Positions 26,341 through 35,131 of a stretch of DNA of 64,000 nucleotides are shown here, in pieces. The stretch comes from Candidatus Methanoperedens sp. (GTDB taxonomy: Archaea; Halobacteriota; Methanosarcinia; Methanosarcinales; Methanoperedenaceae): positions 1-64,000 of the forward strand of contig VEPN01000002.1 in NCBI GenBank assembly GCA_012026835.1, read 5' to 3'. The notes below the pieces were generated by a model. The model was not told where the DNA came from, made no database searches, and saw nothing but the letters and a program-made list of their open reading frames with translations. Both the position numbers and the translations under genes were made by a program. The first letter of the stretch is position 1; every line of letters starts with the position of its first letter.

Positions 26341-26726
26341 TGCAAAGAGACATGACGCAAAGAGACATGACGCAGATAGATCATCCGTTAAGAATAGACG
26401 GCAGCGGAAGGACTGCAACCACTGATCAGGACGCCCATATCCGCGACCTCATAGAACAGGTGCTTTTCACTTCGCCGGGCGAACGCGTCAACCGCCCCAC
26501 TTTCGGCAGCGGGATAATGCAGCTTGTTTTCGCACCCAACAGCCCAGAAGTTGCCGCTACTACTCGTTTTCTCATACAGGGTGCGCTCCAGCAATGGCTT
26601 TCGGATCTTATCCAGGTAAGGGATGTAAAGGTAGAGAACATCGATTCCAAGCTTGAGGTAACAATCCAGTATATTATCCTTCGCAACCAGCAGCAGAAGA
26701 CTGCTCAATTTTCAAGGGAGGTATGA
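26337..26726 (+). CDS. Baseplate wedge protein gp25-like
   Basis: 129 residues. The gp25 core is visible: LRIDGSGRTATTDQDAHIRD, LIEQVLFTSPGERVNRPTFG, SGIMQLVFAPNS, and the C-terminal strand VTIQYIILR. gp25 links wedge and sheath at the baseplate. The N-terminus is odd: a 15-base tandem duplication (gcaaagagacatgac twice) repeats QRDMT and gives four in-frame ATG codons, so the true start is uncertain by up to 11 residues. Confidence 0.9.
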   Translation: MMQRDMTQRDMTQIDHPLRIDGSGRTATTDQDAHIRDLIEQVLFTSPGERVNRPTFGSGIMQLVFAPNSPEVAATTRFLIQGALQQWLSDLIQVRDVKVENIDSKLEVTIQYIILRNQQQKTAQFSREV

Positions 26727-29300
26727 ATGGGAATACAATACTCGTGCAGGAATAAGAATCGCAGGAATAAACTCCTTTCAACAAAAATCGAAGGAGAACT
26801 GGAACTAAACGGGATAGATTATCTTGAAGTACTGGATAAGAACGCCCCGCAGGGAACCCCGCGCCAGCGCACACTCCTTGTACGCTGCTTCAAGCCCGTA
26901 ACAGACCTGAGCGGTAATAATGTAAGGATCAGGGGGGGCGTGCGCGACGACCCCAGAATCAATCCGGTAAGAGTTGAATGGGCATATCCGGCAGACCCTA
27001 CTGACTGGCATAATCCGCCGGATAATGAACATATCACCGCTGAAGAAATAGATTTATTCGAAAACCTCCCCGATCCCGGAAACGTACTTGTCGTCAGAAC
27101 CAGCAGTTACGGGGACTATTCAATTTATATTCTTTTACTGACTGCAAACGACGGGAAGCCTCTCGCAGGTTTTGACCCGCAGCTTTCAAGCGTGGAATTC
27201 TCTTTCAAGGTAGAATGCCCGGACGGATTTGATTGCAGGCAGAAGGAAGAGTGCTCTATAGAGCGGCTGTCTGAACCCCCCATCGATTACCTTGCCAGGG
27301 ATTTTGCAAGTTTCAGGCAGCTTATGCTTGACCGCATGGCTGTAATAATGCCTGGCTGGAAAGAGAGGAATCTTGCAGATGTGGGCATAACCCTTGTAGA
27401 ACTGCTTGCATATGCAGCTGATCACCTAAGTTATTACCAGGATGCGGTTGCCACAGAAGCTTATCTTGGTACTGCACGCAAACGGATTTCTGTGCGCCGT
27501 CATGCCAGGCTTCTTGATTATCCAATGCATGACGGATGCAATGCAAGAGCATGGGTCTGCATTGAGATCAATGACGATGAAGTATTTCTGGCTAAGGAAG
27601 ATGAAATAACAAAAAGCAGGACAAGGTTCCTGACCAGATTCGAGGATGCTCCTTTTGAGGACAGGAACAGGTTACGGGAGATGCTGTCACTTTATCATCC
27701 AGAAGTTTTTGAACCAATGCACAGCACCACCTTATACAGGGCTCATAACACGATATCATTCTATACCTGGAGCGATGACCTGTGCTGCCTGCCCGGCGGC
27801 GCAACGAAAGCCACGCTTGAAGATAATATTGCCAACCGTTTGCGCCTGTGCAAAGGTGATGTGCTGATCCTGGAAGAAAGGCTGGGACCCGCCACCGGGC
27901 TTCAGTCAGACGTCGATATTTCCCACAGGCATGCCGTGCGTCTCACAAGTGTAACGCCGGAAGCTGAAATTCTCGGGAACGGAAGAAGGGTTCCTGGCAG
28001 CCTGAAAATCGATCCCCTGACAAAAACACCTATAGTAGAAATTGAGTGGGCAGGACTGGATGCTTTACCGTTCCCGTTCTGCATTTCTACCGTAATAAAT
28101 GATGTGCCGTATGAGGACGTAAGCGTAGTACACGGAAATGTCGTACTGGCGGATCACGGTATGACCGATGACGAAGAACTTGAAGAAGAGGAATTGAAAT
28201 TCGAAATGCTTCAAGAAGGGCGATATCGGCCCCGGCTTACGAGAAGCGGCATAACCCACAGTGTTCCTTACAACGATGAAACGGTGCGCAGCAAGCCTGA
28301 GCCTGCCTCAAATGCGTTGTTACAGAAAGTCCTTGATGCGTTGCCTGCCGTAAAATTGCATGAGAATTCCGAGGTCTGGACTGCAAAACGGGATCTTCTG
28401 AACAGCGACAGGTTTGATCAGAGTTTTGTAGTGGAAATGGATGAGGAGGGATTTGCCCATTTGCGTTTCGGGGACGATATAATGGGAAAAAGACCGGTAA
28501 GCAGCATGAAAGCTACCTATCGTACGGGCAACGGTACCCGGGGAAACGTGGGATCGAATGCGATCCACCATATCATGCCGGCAGATGCCGCCCTGAGCTC
28601 CGATAGTGTCGGAAGGATATGGAATCCCCTGCCTTCACAGGGCGGGACCGATCCGGAATCCATTGAACAGGTGCGCCTTTACGCCCCCTGGGCATTCCGC
28701 ACCCAGAAACGTGCAGTCACTGAAAACGATTATGCCGAAGTTGCCCAGAGGCACCCGGATGTCCAGAGAGCGGTTGGAACCCTCCTATGGACAGGGAGCT
28801 GGTACACCATGTTCGTCACTGTTGACAGGAAAGGGGGAAGACCGGTAAATGATGAATTCAGGGCAGAACTGTTTGATTTTCTGGAAAGTTTCAGGCTTGC
28901 AGGCTACGACCTGGAGATAGAAAGCCCGATATTTGTTTCACTTTACATAAAAATGACGGTATGCGTTAAAACCGGCTATTTCAGGCCCGACGTTGAGTCT
29001 GCCCTGTTGCGAACATTCAGCAATATTGACATGTCAGGCAGAAAGCGGGGTTTTTTCCACCCCGATAATTTCACATTCGGAAAGCCGGTATATCTTAGCA
29101 GGGTAGTATCTGAGGCGATGAAAGTGCCCGGCGTTCTCTGGGTGGATGTAACGGATTTTCGCCGCTGGGGGCAGCCTCAGGGCAATGAACTGATAGATGG
29201 GGAGATATCTTTCAGCAGGCTTGAAATAGGCCGTCTGGACAACGATCCAAACGGGCCCGAGAACGGCAAGATAGAATTCAAAATGAAAGGAGGATCATGA
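26727..29300 (+). CDS. Baseplate J-like protein 1 (Afp11-like)
   Basis: An 857-residue baseplate wedge protein. An N-terminal beta domain is followed by the signature IDYLARDFASFRQLMLDRMA, then VELLAYAADHLSYYQDAVATEA split as seen (LLAYAADHLSYYQDAVAT) and RRHARLLDYPMHDGCNARAW. The C-terminal half has the J core: LRFGDDIMGKRP, GTRGNVGSNAI, APWAFRTQKRAVTENDYAEV and a beta end. A Cys-rich piece (CPDGFDCRQKEEC) precedes the core. Together with the next gene it should build the wedge ring. It overlaps the next start by four bases. Confidence 0.9.
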   Translation: MGIQYSCRNKNRRNKLLSTKIEGELELNGIDYLEVLDKNAPQGTPRQRTLLVRCFKPVTDLSGNNVRIRGGVRDDPRINPVRVEWAYPADPTDWHNPPDNEHITAEEIDLFENLPDPGNVLVVRTSSYGDYSIYILLLTANDGKPLAGFDPQLSSVEFSFKVECPDGFDCRQKEECSIERLSEPPIDYLARDFASFRQLMLDRMAVIMPGWKERNLADVGITLVELLAYAADHLSYYQDAVATEAYLGTARKRISVRRHARLLDYPMHDGCNARAWVCIEINDDEVFLAKEDEITKSRTRFLTRFEDAPFEDRNRLREMLSLYHPEVFEPMHSTTLYRAHNTISFYTWSDDLCCLPGGATKATLEDNIANRLRLCKGDVLILEERLGPATGLQSDVDISHRHAVRLTSVTPEAEILGNGRRVPGSLKIDPLTKTPIVEIEWAGLDALPFPFCISTVINDVPYEDVSVVHGNVVLADHGMTDDEELEEEELKFEMLQEGRYRPRLTRSGITHSVPYNDETVRSKPEPASNALLQKVLDALPAVKLHENSEVWTAKRDLLNSDRFDQSFVVEMDEEGFAHLRFGDDIMGKRPVSSMKATYRTGNGTRGNVGSNAIHHIMPADAALSSDSVGRIWNPLPSQGGTDPESIEQVRLYAPWAFRTQKRAVTENDYAEVAQRHPDVQRAVGTLLWTGSWYTMFVTVDRKGGRPVNDEFRAELFDFLESFRLAGYDLEIESPIFVSLYIKMTVCVKTGYFRPDVESALLRTFSNIDMSGRKRGFFHPDNFTFGKPVYLSRVVSEAMKVPGVLWVDVTDFRRWGQPQGNELIDGEISFSRLEIGRLDNDPNGPENGKIEFKMKGGS

Positions 29301-32300
29301 ACGACAGGGAAAATGTAAATGTCGATAAAACGAAGATGGATACCTGCGGATGCTGGGAGAGAAAGGAATCCCTGAATGAGCATCATAACCGCCCGGGTCT
29401 TCCTGCCATCGATTACCGCATCGGTACACATTCCACCTTCCTGCGCCGGATGCTTTTGAGCCTGTCGCTCAATATTATCAAGGACGGGCCAACCCTCGCC
29501 AGGCTCACCACCCGCAGCCCGGACGATCCTGCCATCGCCATGCTGGATGCATGGGCTACAGCAGCTGATGTACTTACCTTCTACCAGGAACGCATCGCGA
29601 ACGAAGGTTACCTGCGTACTGCTACCGAGCGCCGTTCAGTGCTCGAACTGTCAAGAGCAATAGGCTATGAACTGAGTCCCGGCGTTGCAGCCAGTGCATA
29701 CCTCGCATTCACGCTGGAAGATGCCCCGGGAGCTCCCGGACGCGCCACGATCGAGGAAAGACTCAAGGTCATGAGCATTCCCGGACAGGATGAAAAGCCC
29801 CAGACCTTTGAGACTGTTGAAAAAATCGAAGCCCGGAAAGAGTGGAACAGGCTGAAACCAGGGCTAACGGTGCAGCAGGAATTAATATACGGCACCACTG
29901 AACTCTATCTGGCGGGAGTAAATACCCGCCTGCTGCCGGGGGATGCGATACTGCTTGTGGGGATGGAGCGCGAGAAACTTTTTGTGAGCGAAAGATGGGA
30001 TTTCCGCATCCTTAAGACCGTCACACCCTTTCCTGAAAAGGAAAAGAATTATACCATTGTCACCTGGGAAACCGGCCTGGGCCATGATAAGCCGCCTGTC
30101 GATCCGTCTGACAAACCCAGGGTCTTTACTTTCCGGCAGCGTGCCGCGCTTTTTGGATACAACGCACCCGACTGGAAAGGGATGCCTGATACGGTTAAGA
30201 AGGCTTACGATCCTTCATACAATAAAGACGACTCAAGCACATGGAGGTCGGACTGGCCCGACTTTGAGATCAGGATCGGGAAAAAACTTTTGTTCAAATG
30301 GGATAATGTTCCCGGGAGTGATTGGGAGAAATTAAAAGAATATCTGATACAGACTTATGGTACTAACTGGATAGGTGCGCTTACACCCGTAAACAACGGC
30401 AGTGAAATAAATATTTCCCAGGAAAGAAATCTCCTCTCGATCCGGCTTAACAAAGAAAAGTCCAAAGCAACCAGGGCATACATGACAATTTCTGATGGCA
30501 GGACTGATGTATTCTTCGCAAAGATGGACAGTGAAAGAAAACTGAAAATTTATGAAAAGAATAAAATAGATCTGGATGCGGTCTATCCCAGGATTCTTTC
30601 CGGCAGCTGGGTAGTCCTGGTGAAGCCCGGTTACAAAGAACTATATGGAGCTCAGGAAGTTGAAACAGATGCACTTGCCGATTTCATGCTTACTGCCAAG
30701 ACCACGCGCATCACGCCCGATACGGTGAAACACCTGAGCTGGTTCGGGTTGCGCGATACAGTGGTATTTGCCCAGAGCGAAGAACTGGAAATGGCAAAAA
30801 GACCGCTGACCAGAACCATAGATGGAAAGAATATCGAACTTGATTGTCAGGTAGAGGGGCTTGAAAAGGATAAGAAACTCATAATCAGCGGAAAAAGGAT
30901 GTGCGTCAGGATCGCGGATGAAACTGAAGGATTGTCACTTGTTCCCCCATCTGATTTCATAAAGCCCAAGGAGCTTAAACCCGGAGAAATTCTCAGCATC
31001 ATCGAACCTCCTGTTATCGCCGATGATAGAATACGATGGCACCTGATGGACAGGGAAGGCTTCGATGGCTCCTTGAATATTGAACCTGGCGGGAAGCTTA
31101 TAATAAATAAAGGGATGGCACAAATTAAGGCGGATGATATTTCCTTTGTAAATAAGGATGGGAATATAGTGAGGCTGGATAGCGGTCAAGAATTTTACTT
31201 CCAGGACCCTCCATTTTCGGTGGCTGAAGGCAGATTGGAATGGCACCTGACAGATAACGAAGAAATAAACGATATAATTGTATCCATCGAGTCCGAAAAG
31301 ATCATACCGGTCCATTCGGAAAAAGATGATGAAACGATAAGTGAGGCGGCAATCATAGAATATGTGACCACTGGCCTTGAACGCACTGCCATAAAATTAA
31401 AAGAATCTCTTGCCAGCATCTATGACCGCCACACTGTATCGATATATGCCAATGTGGCCCTGGCAACGCACGGCGAGACCGTTTATAATGAAGTTCTCGG
31501 TAACGGTGATGGAACCCGCCCCAACCAGAGATTCAGGCTGAATAAGAATCCTCTTACTTATATTTCCTCTCCCACGCCAAGAGGTATCCAGAGCACCATA
31601 AAGGTGTATGTTAACGACGTGGAATGGAAAGAAACACCCTCCCTCCTGGATCTTGAGGCGAACAGCCAGAACTTCATTCTTCGCAATGACAATGATGGTA
31701 AAACATACCTGACTTTCGGGGACGGTAGGAAGGGCTGCCGCCTGCCGAGCGGCCAGGAGAATATCGTGGCGACCTACAGGAGCGGCATAGGCCCTGAGGG
31801 GGAAGTGGGAGCCAATAAACTATCCCTCCTCCAGAAAAGACCACTTGGCGTGCGTGAAGTAACAAATCCCATAGCCGCGAGCGGCGCAGCGCCGCCTGAA
31901 AAACTGGAGGATGCACGCACGAACGCTCCTTTTACGGTGCTCACGCTGGAACGAATAGTATCGCTGCGGGATTTTGAGGACTTTGCACGGGCTTTTTCCG
32001 GCATTGGCAAATCGCAGGCTGTCACATTCTGGATGGGTGAAAAAAAGATAGTTCACATCACGGTGGCTGCATCCGGCGGCAAACCGGTGGATCCCAAATC
32101 AAATCTTTACAAAAACCTTCGCAAAGGAATCGATGCCGTGAGACTTCCCGTGCAGCATGTGATCGTTGAAAGTTACCGGCCTGATTTCTTTAACCTGGAA
32201 GCAAGGGTGAAGATCGACCCCCGCTACATAAATGATAAAGTCCTTGCCGCCATTGAAAGCGCTCTTGAAAAAACATTTTCATTTGAAAACCGCTCCTTCG

Positions 32301-32524
32301 GGCAGGCTGCCACAGCCTCTGAAATAAATACCGTGATGCAGGATGTGGAAGGCGTAATATATGTCGATATTGAAAAACTTTACAAATCAACCGGCTCCCC
32401 CGTTTTAGACCAGATACTGACCGCATCCAGGGCATTTCTGGATGATATGGGGAATATCAGATCCGCTGAATTGCTGCTGATAAAACCAGGCGGAATAACA
32501 CTGACGGTGATCTTAAATGAATGA
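29297..32524 (+). CDS. Baseplate J-like protein 2 (Afp12-like) with inserted module
   Basis: A 1075-residue second baseplate protein. It opens with a short linker containing CGCW, then PAIDYRIGTHSTFLRRML, AMLDAWATAADVLTFYQERIA and the ELSPGVAASAYLAF stretch. The C-terminal J core shows FILRNDNDGKTYLTFGDGRKG, PEGEVGANKLSLL and LRDFEDFARAFSGIGKSQ. Residues about 329-422 are a module also present in two other genes of this window (LLFKWDNVPGSDWEKL to LKIYEKN). It interrupts otherwise familiar sequence before IDLDAVYPRILSGSWVVL. Overlaps the next gene by eight bases. Confidence 0.88.
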   Translation: MNDRENVNVDKTKMDTCGCWERKESLNEHHNRPGLPAIDYRIGTHSTFLRRMLLSLSLNIIKDGPTLARLTTRSPDDPAIAMLDAWATAADVLTFYQERIANEGYLRTATERRSVLELSRAIGYELSPGVAASAYLAFTLEDAPGAPGRATIEERLKVMSIPGQDEKPQTFETVEKIEARKEWNRLKPGLTVQQELIYGTTELYLAGVNTRLLPGDAILLVGMEREKLFVSERWDFRILKTVTPFPEKEKNYTIVTWETGLGHDKPPVDPSDKPRVFTFRQRAALFGYNAPDWKGMPDTVKKAYDPSYNKDDSSTWRSDWPDFEIRIGKKLLFKWDNVPGSDWEKLKEYLIQTYGTNWIGALTPVNNGSEINISQERNLLSIRLNKEKSKATRAYMTISDGRTDVFFAKMDSERKLKIYEKNKIDLDAVYPRILSGSWVVLVKPGYKELYGAQEVETDALADFMLTAKTTRITPDTVKHLSWFGLRDTVVFAQSEELEMAKRPLTRTIDGKNIELDCQVEGLEKDKKLIISGKRMCVRIADETEGLSLVPPSDFIKPKELKPGEILSIIEPPVIADDRIRWHLMDREGFDGSLNIEPGGKLIINKGMAQIKADDISFVNKDGNIVRLDSGQEFYFQDPPFSVAEGRLEWHLTDNEEINDIIVSIESEKIIPVHSEKDDETISEAAIIEYVTTGLERTAIKLKESLASIYDRHTVSIYANVALATHGETVYNEVLGNGDGTRPNQRFRLNKNPLTYISSPTPRGIQSTIKVYVNDVEWKETPSLLDLEANSQNFILRNDNDGKTYLTFGDGRKGCRLPSGQENIVATYRSGIGPEGEVGANKLSLLQKRPLGVREVTNPIAASGAAPPEKLEDARTNAPFTVLTLERIVSLRDFEDFARAFSGIGKSQAVTFWMGEKKIVHITVAASGGKPVDPKSNLYKNLRKGIDAVRLPVQHVIVESYRPDFFNLEARVKIDPRYINDKVLAAIESALEKTFSFENRSFGQAATASEINTVMQDVEGVIYVDIEKLYKSTGSPVLDQILTASRAFLDDMGNIRSAELLLIKPGGITLTVILNE
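30281..30562 (+). repeat. Recurring protein module, copy A (inside J-like protein 2)
   Basis: Residues 329-422 of the host protein. It starts KKLLFKWDNVPGSDWEKLKE, continues with a region ending RNLLSIRLNKEKSKA, then ISDGRTDVFFAKMDSERKL and closes KIY. The same order of motifs occurs in copies B and C. The host sequence on both sides is typical baseplate protein, so the module looks inserted in frame. Confidence 0.7.
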
Positions 32525-35051
32525 ACAGGACAAAGAACGATTATATAAACTGATGCCTGCAACCCACCGCATACGGGATGCAGCCGAAGGTGAACCCATC
32601 CGCGCTCTGCTGTCCGTGATAGAGCGCGAAATGAAGAATATCGAATCCGATATCGAAGGTCTCTATGATAACTGGTTCATCGAGACTTGCAAGGAATGGG
32701 TAGTGCCTTATATCGGTGACCTCCTGAAAGTCCAGGGTATCAGGTCTTTAGATATAGAAACTTTAAGCCAGCGTGCATTTGTGGCGCATACTCTTGCATA
32801 CCGCAGGGGTAAGGGCACGGCGGCTGTACTTGAACAACTGGCTTCCGACCTGACAGGCTGGCGTGCGAGGGTGGTTGAGTTCTTCCAGCTCCTCGCGCTG
32901 ACGCCGAATTTAAACCATATAAGGCTCAGGAAATCCCGCGCTCCTTCTCTTTGCAGCACCGTCAATCAGGAGCTTCTGGGAGGCACACCGGATCTTCGTG
33001 ATACAAACAGCCTGGAACTCCTGGAGGGACCTTTTGAGATAGCTGCACACAATGCCGATGTGCGAAGCGTTGCAGGCTGCGGAGGCAGGTATAATGTCCC
33101 GAATATCGGCATTTTCATGTGGAGACTCCAGAGCTACAGGGTAGAAAGGAGCACGGCGCGTGCTGTCGCCGATATTCCGGACGGGAGATATTCATTCGAT
33201 CCCCTGGGCAGGGATATCCCCCTTTTTAACATTCCAAGACCCGAACCTGAGATCGCGCACCTGGCAGAAGAATTCAACGTCCCCGGAAAACTCCGCCGCC
33301 GCATGCTTTATGACGAGCTTGAAAAATACCGGCCGGTTCCTGAAAAAGAAAGGAAATATATCTATTTTGACAGAGATGAGCCCGTGCTAAGGGTATTCAA
33401 GAACGGTGAACCGGTATCTCTTGACCAGATGCTTATTTGCAACCTCGGTGAATGGAAGCGCCCCCAGTCCTTAAAAATTGCAGTAGATCCAGAACTTGGG
33501 AGGCTGGCATTCCCTGAAGATGAGATACCTGAAAAGGTGGAAGTCAGTTATGCATACGGCTTCAGCGACGATGTGGGCGCAGGGCCGTACAACCGTTCTG
33601 TTTCAGTGAAGAGGTGGGTAAATCCACTCGATCCCGATTTTCGTAAGGTCACATGGCAGAAAGGAGTGACAAAAGACAGGGAGGCATTGAATAATGACAG
33701 CAGCCATCTGGTGGAAACAATGGAGGAGGCGGTAACTGAATGGAACCATTATGTGAGTAATAGTCCAGATCCCTTTCCATTCGGTCTTATCACGATTATG
33801 GATAACAGCACATATAAAGAAGAACTGACGGGAGCGAATCGAATATATATCATACAGGGGAGCAAGCTTGCAATTATTGCGGCAGACTGGGCTCTGGTAG
33901 ATGAACCTTCAGGGCAAAAAACACGCATTGTCGGGCAGTTGACCCCTGATGCTTACCGCCCGCATGTGCTGGGAAACATTTCCGTGCAGGGAGGAGACGA
34001 TTTCAGCAACAATCCCGGGCAATTGATCCTTGACGGGATCATGATCGAGGGTATGCTTAACGTTCTTGTGGGAAACCTGGGCAGCCTGACAATTGCACAC
34101 TGCACACTTGTGCCCGATAAAGGCGGGCTTAAAATTAATCCCTCTGCCGTAGAAGAAAGGACAAATCCCCGGCTTCATATCTCCATCGACCATAGCATCT
34201 GCGGTCAGATAATTGTGCCTGAGAACGTGCCTGAATTGAAAATCCGGGACAGCATAGTGGACAGCGTTGAGGAAGATTATACCATTTATGCCGGTGAACA
34301 ATCCGGGAAAATCATGCCCGGGCCATCAACATCCATAGAGCGGACAACAGTCTTCGGAAAGGTGTTAGTTGATCAGATGATACTTGCTTCTGAGGTTATT
34401 TTCACAGGCCAGGTGGAAGTGGAGAGGTTCCAGAAGGGATGCGTGCGTTTCAGCTACGTCCCCGGTGGTTCAAGGACACCCCGCCGCTACAGGTGTCAGT
34501 CAGACAGGGCACTGGATTACCTGTTCAGCTGGGATGAAATTCGGGATATCAAATACGAAAGATTGATTGAACTTTTAAAACCGTATTTCAACTTTAAATG
34601 GTTAAGTACCGGAAAAATAGACAGCATCACTTCCACTATGATTGCTGTATCTTCTGGGGATTCTCAACCGAAAGATGTTCTCTCGCTTACGCTCAACACT
34701 GATAAAACGAGAGTAATCCTTATGCTAAATTCCGTCAGGCTCGATGAATTCGTAGTTAAAATTGAAAATGGCATGATGAACGTATACACTGTGAAGAAAG
34801 CCGGCGCTGCCTGCGGTTGCAGGATCGGCTCAGGTCTCAAGCCGGCATTCACGTCCATCGTGTATGGCGATCCCGGCTACGCGCAGCTCGGTCGCAATTG
34901 CGCCGAAGAGATCCGCACGGGGGCGGAAGACGGATCTGAGATGGGGGTTTTCTGCAGCCTGAAACAACCTCAACGCGAAGCGAATTTTCGGACATCTCTG
35001 GATGAGCACCTCGGCTTTGGTCTTGAGGCGGGGATATTTTATGTTACTTGA
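32517..35051 (+). CDS. gpI-like tail/fibre-attachment protein with inserted module
   Basis: An 844-residue protein. The N-terminal 150 residues match tail protein I: LYKLMPATHRIRDAAEG, WVVPYIGDLLKVQG, AHTLAYRRGKGTAAVLEQL. A strand-rich middle region (LILDGIMIEGMLNVLVGNLG, HCTLVPDKGGL) looks like a beta-helix. The C-terminus has the conserved PAFTSIVYGDPGYAQLG and LGFGLEAGIFYVT. Between RYRCQSD and that end lies an inserted module (about residues 668-757) shared with two other genes here. Probably anchors fibres to the baseplate. Confidence 0.85.
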   Translation: MNEQDKERLYKLMPATHRIRDAAEGEPIRALLSVIEREMKNIESDIEGLYDNWFIETCKEWVVPYIGDLLKVQGIRSLDIETLSQRAFVAHTLAYRRGKGTAAVLEQLASDLTGWRARVVEFFQLLALTPNLNHIRLRKSRAPSLCSTVNQELLGGTPDLRDTNSLELLEGPFEIAAHNADVRSVAGCGGRYNVPNIGIFMWRLQSYRVERSTARAVADIPDGRYSFDPLGRDIPLFNIPRPEPEIAHLAEEFNVPGKLRRRMLYDELEKYRPVPEKERKYIYFDRDEPVLRVFKNGEPVSLDQMLICNLGEWKRPQSLKIAVDPELGRLAFPEDEIPEKVEVSYAYGFSDDVGAGPYNRSVSVKRWVNPLDPDFRKVTWQKGVTKDREALNNDSSHLVETMEEAVTEWNHYVSNSPDPFPFGLITIMDNSTYKEELTGANRIYIIQGSKLAIIAADWALVDEPSGQKTRIVGQLTPDAYRPHVLGNISVQGGDDFSNNPGQLILDGIMIEGMLNVLVGNLGSLTIAHCTLVPDKGGLKINPSAVEERTNPRLHISIDHSICGQIIVPENVPELKIRDSIVDSVEEDYTIYAGEQSGKIMPGPSTSIERTTVFGKVLVDQMILASEVIFTGQVEVERFQKGCVRFSYVPGGSRTPRRYRCQSDRALDYLFSWDEIRDIKYERLIELLKPYFNFKWLSTGKIDSITSTMIAVSSGDSQPKDVLSLTLNTDKTRVILMLNSVRLDEFVVKIENGMMNVYTVKKAGAACGCRIGSGLKPAFTSIVYGDPGYAQLGRNCAEEIRTGAEDGSEMGVFCSLKQPQREANFRTSLDEHLGFGLEAGIFYVT
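34518..34787 (+). repeat. Recurring protein module, copy B (inside gpI-like protein)
   Basis: Residues about 668-757 of the host protein: YLFSWDEIRDIKYERLIELL, then LSLTLNTDKTRVILML, RLDEFVVKIENGMMNVY. It shares LFSWDEI with copy C exactly, and the L-S-L/I-x-L-N-x-(D/E)-K core with copy A. It is placed just before the conserved C-terminal block of the host family. Confidence 0.72.
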
Positions 35052-35071
35052 TAGATAAAAGGAGGTAAATC

Positions 35072-35131
35072 ATGAAAACAAGGAGAGCATTTTTTGACAA
35101 TCTAATGGATAATATTGGAGGCAGACAATGA
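35072..35131 (+). CDS. 19-aa mini-ORF coupled to the fibre gene
   Basis: A 19-residue frame (MKTRRAFFDNLMDNIGGRQ) behind a textbook ribosome site, aaaggaggt six bases before its ATG. Its last codons contain the ribosome site of the next gene (ttggagg), and its TGA overlaps that gene's ATG (ATGA). The coding sequence is too short to prove, but the double ribosome-site arrangement is hard to explain otherwise. It may be a leader that regulates translation of the large fibre gene, or a genuine micro-peptide. Confidence 0.5.
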   Translation: MKTRRAFFDNLMDNIGGRQ

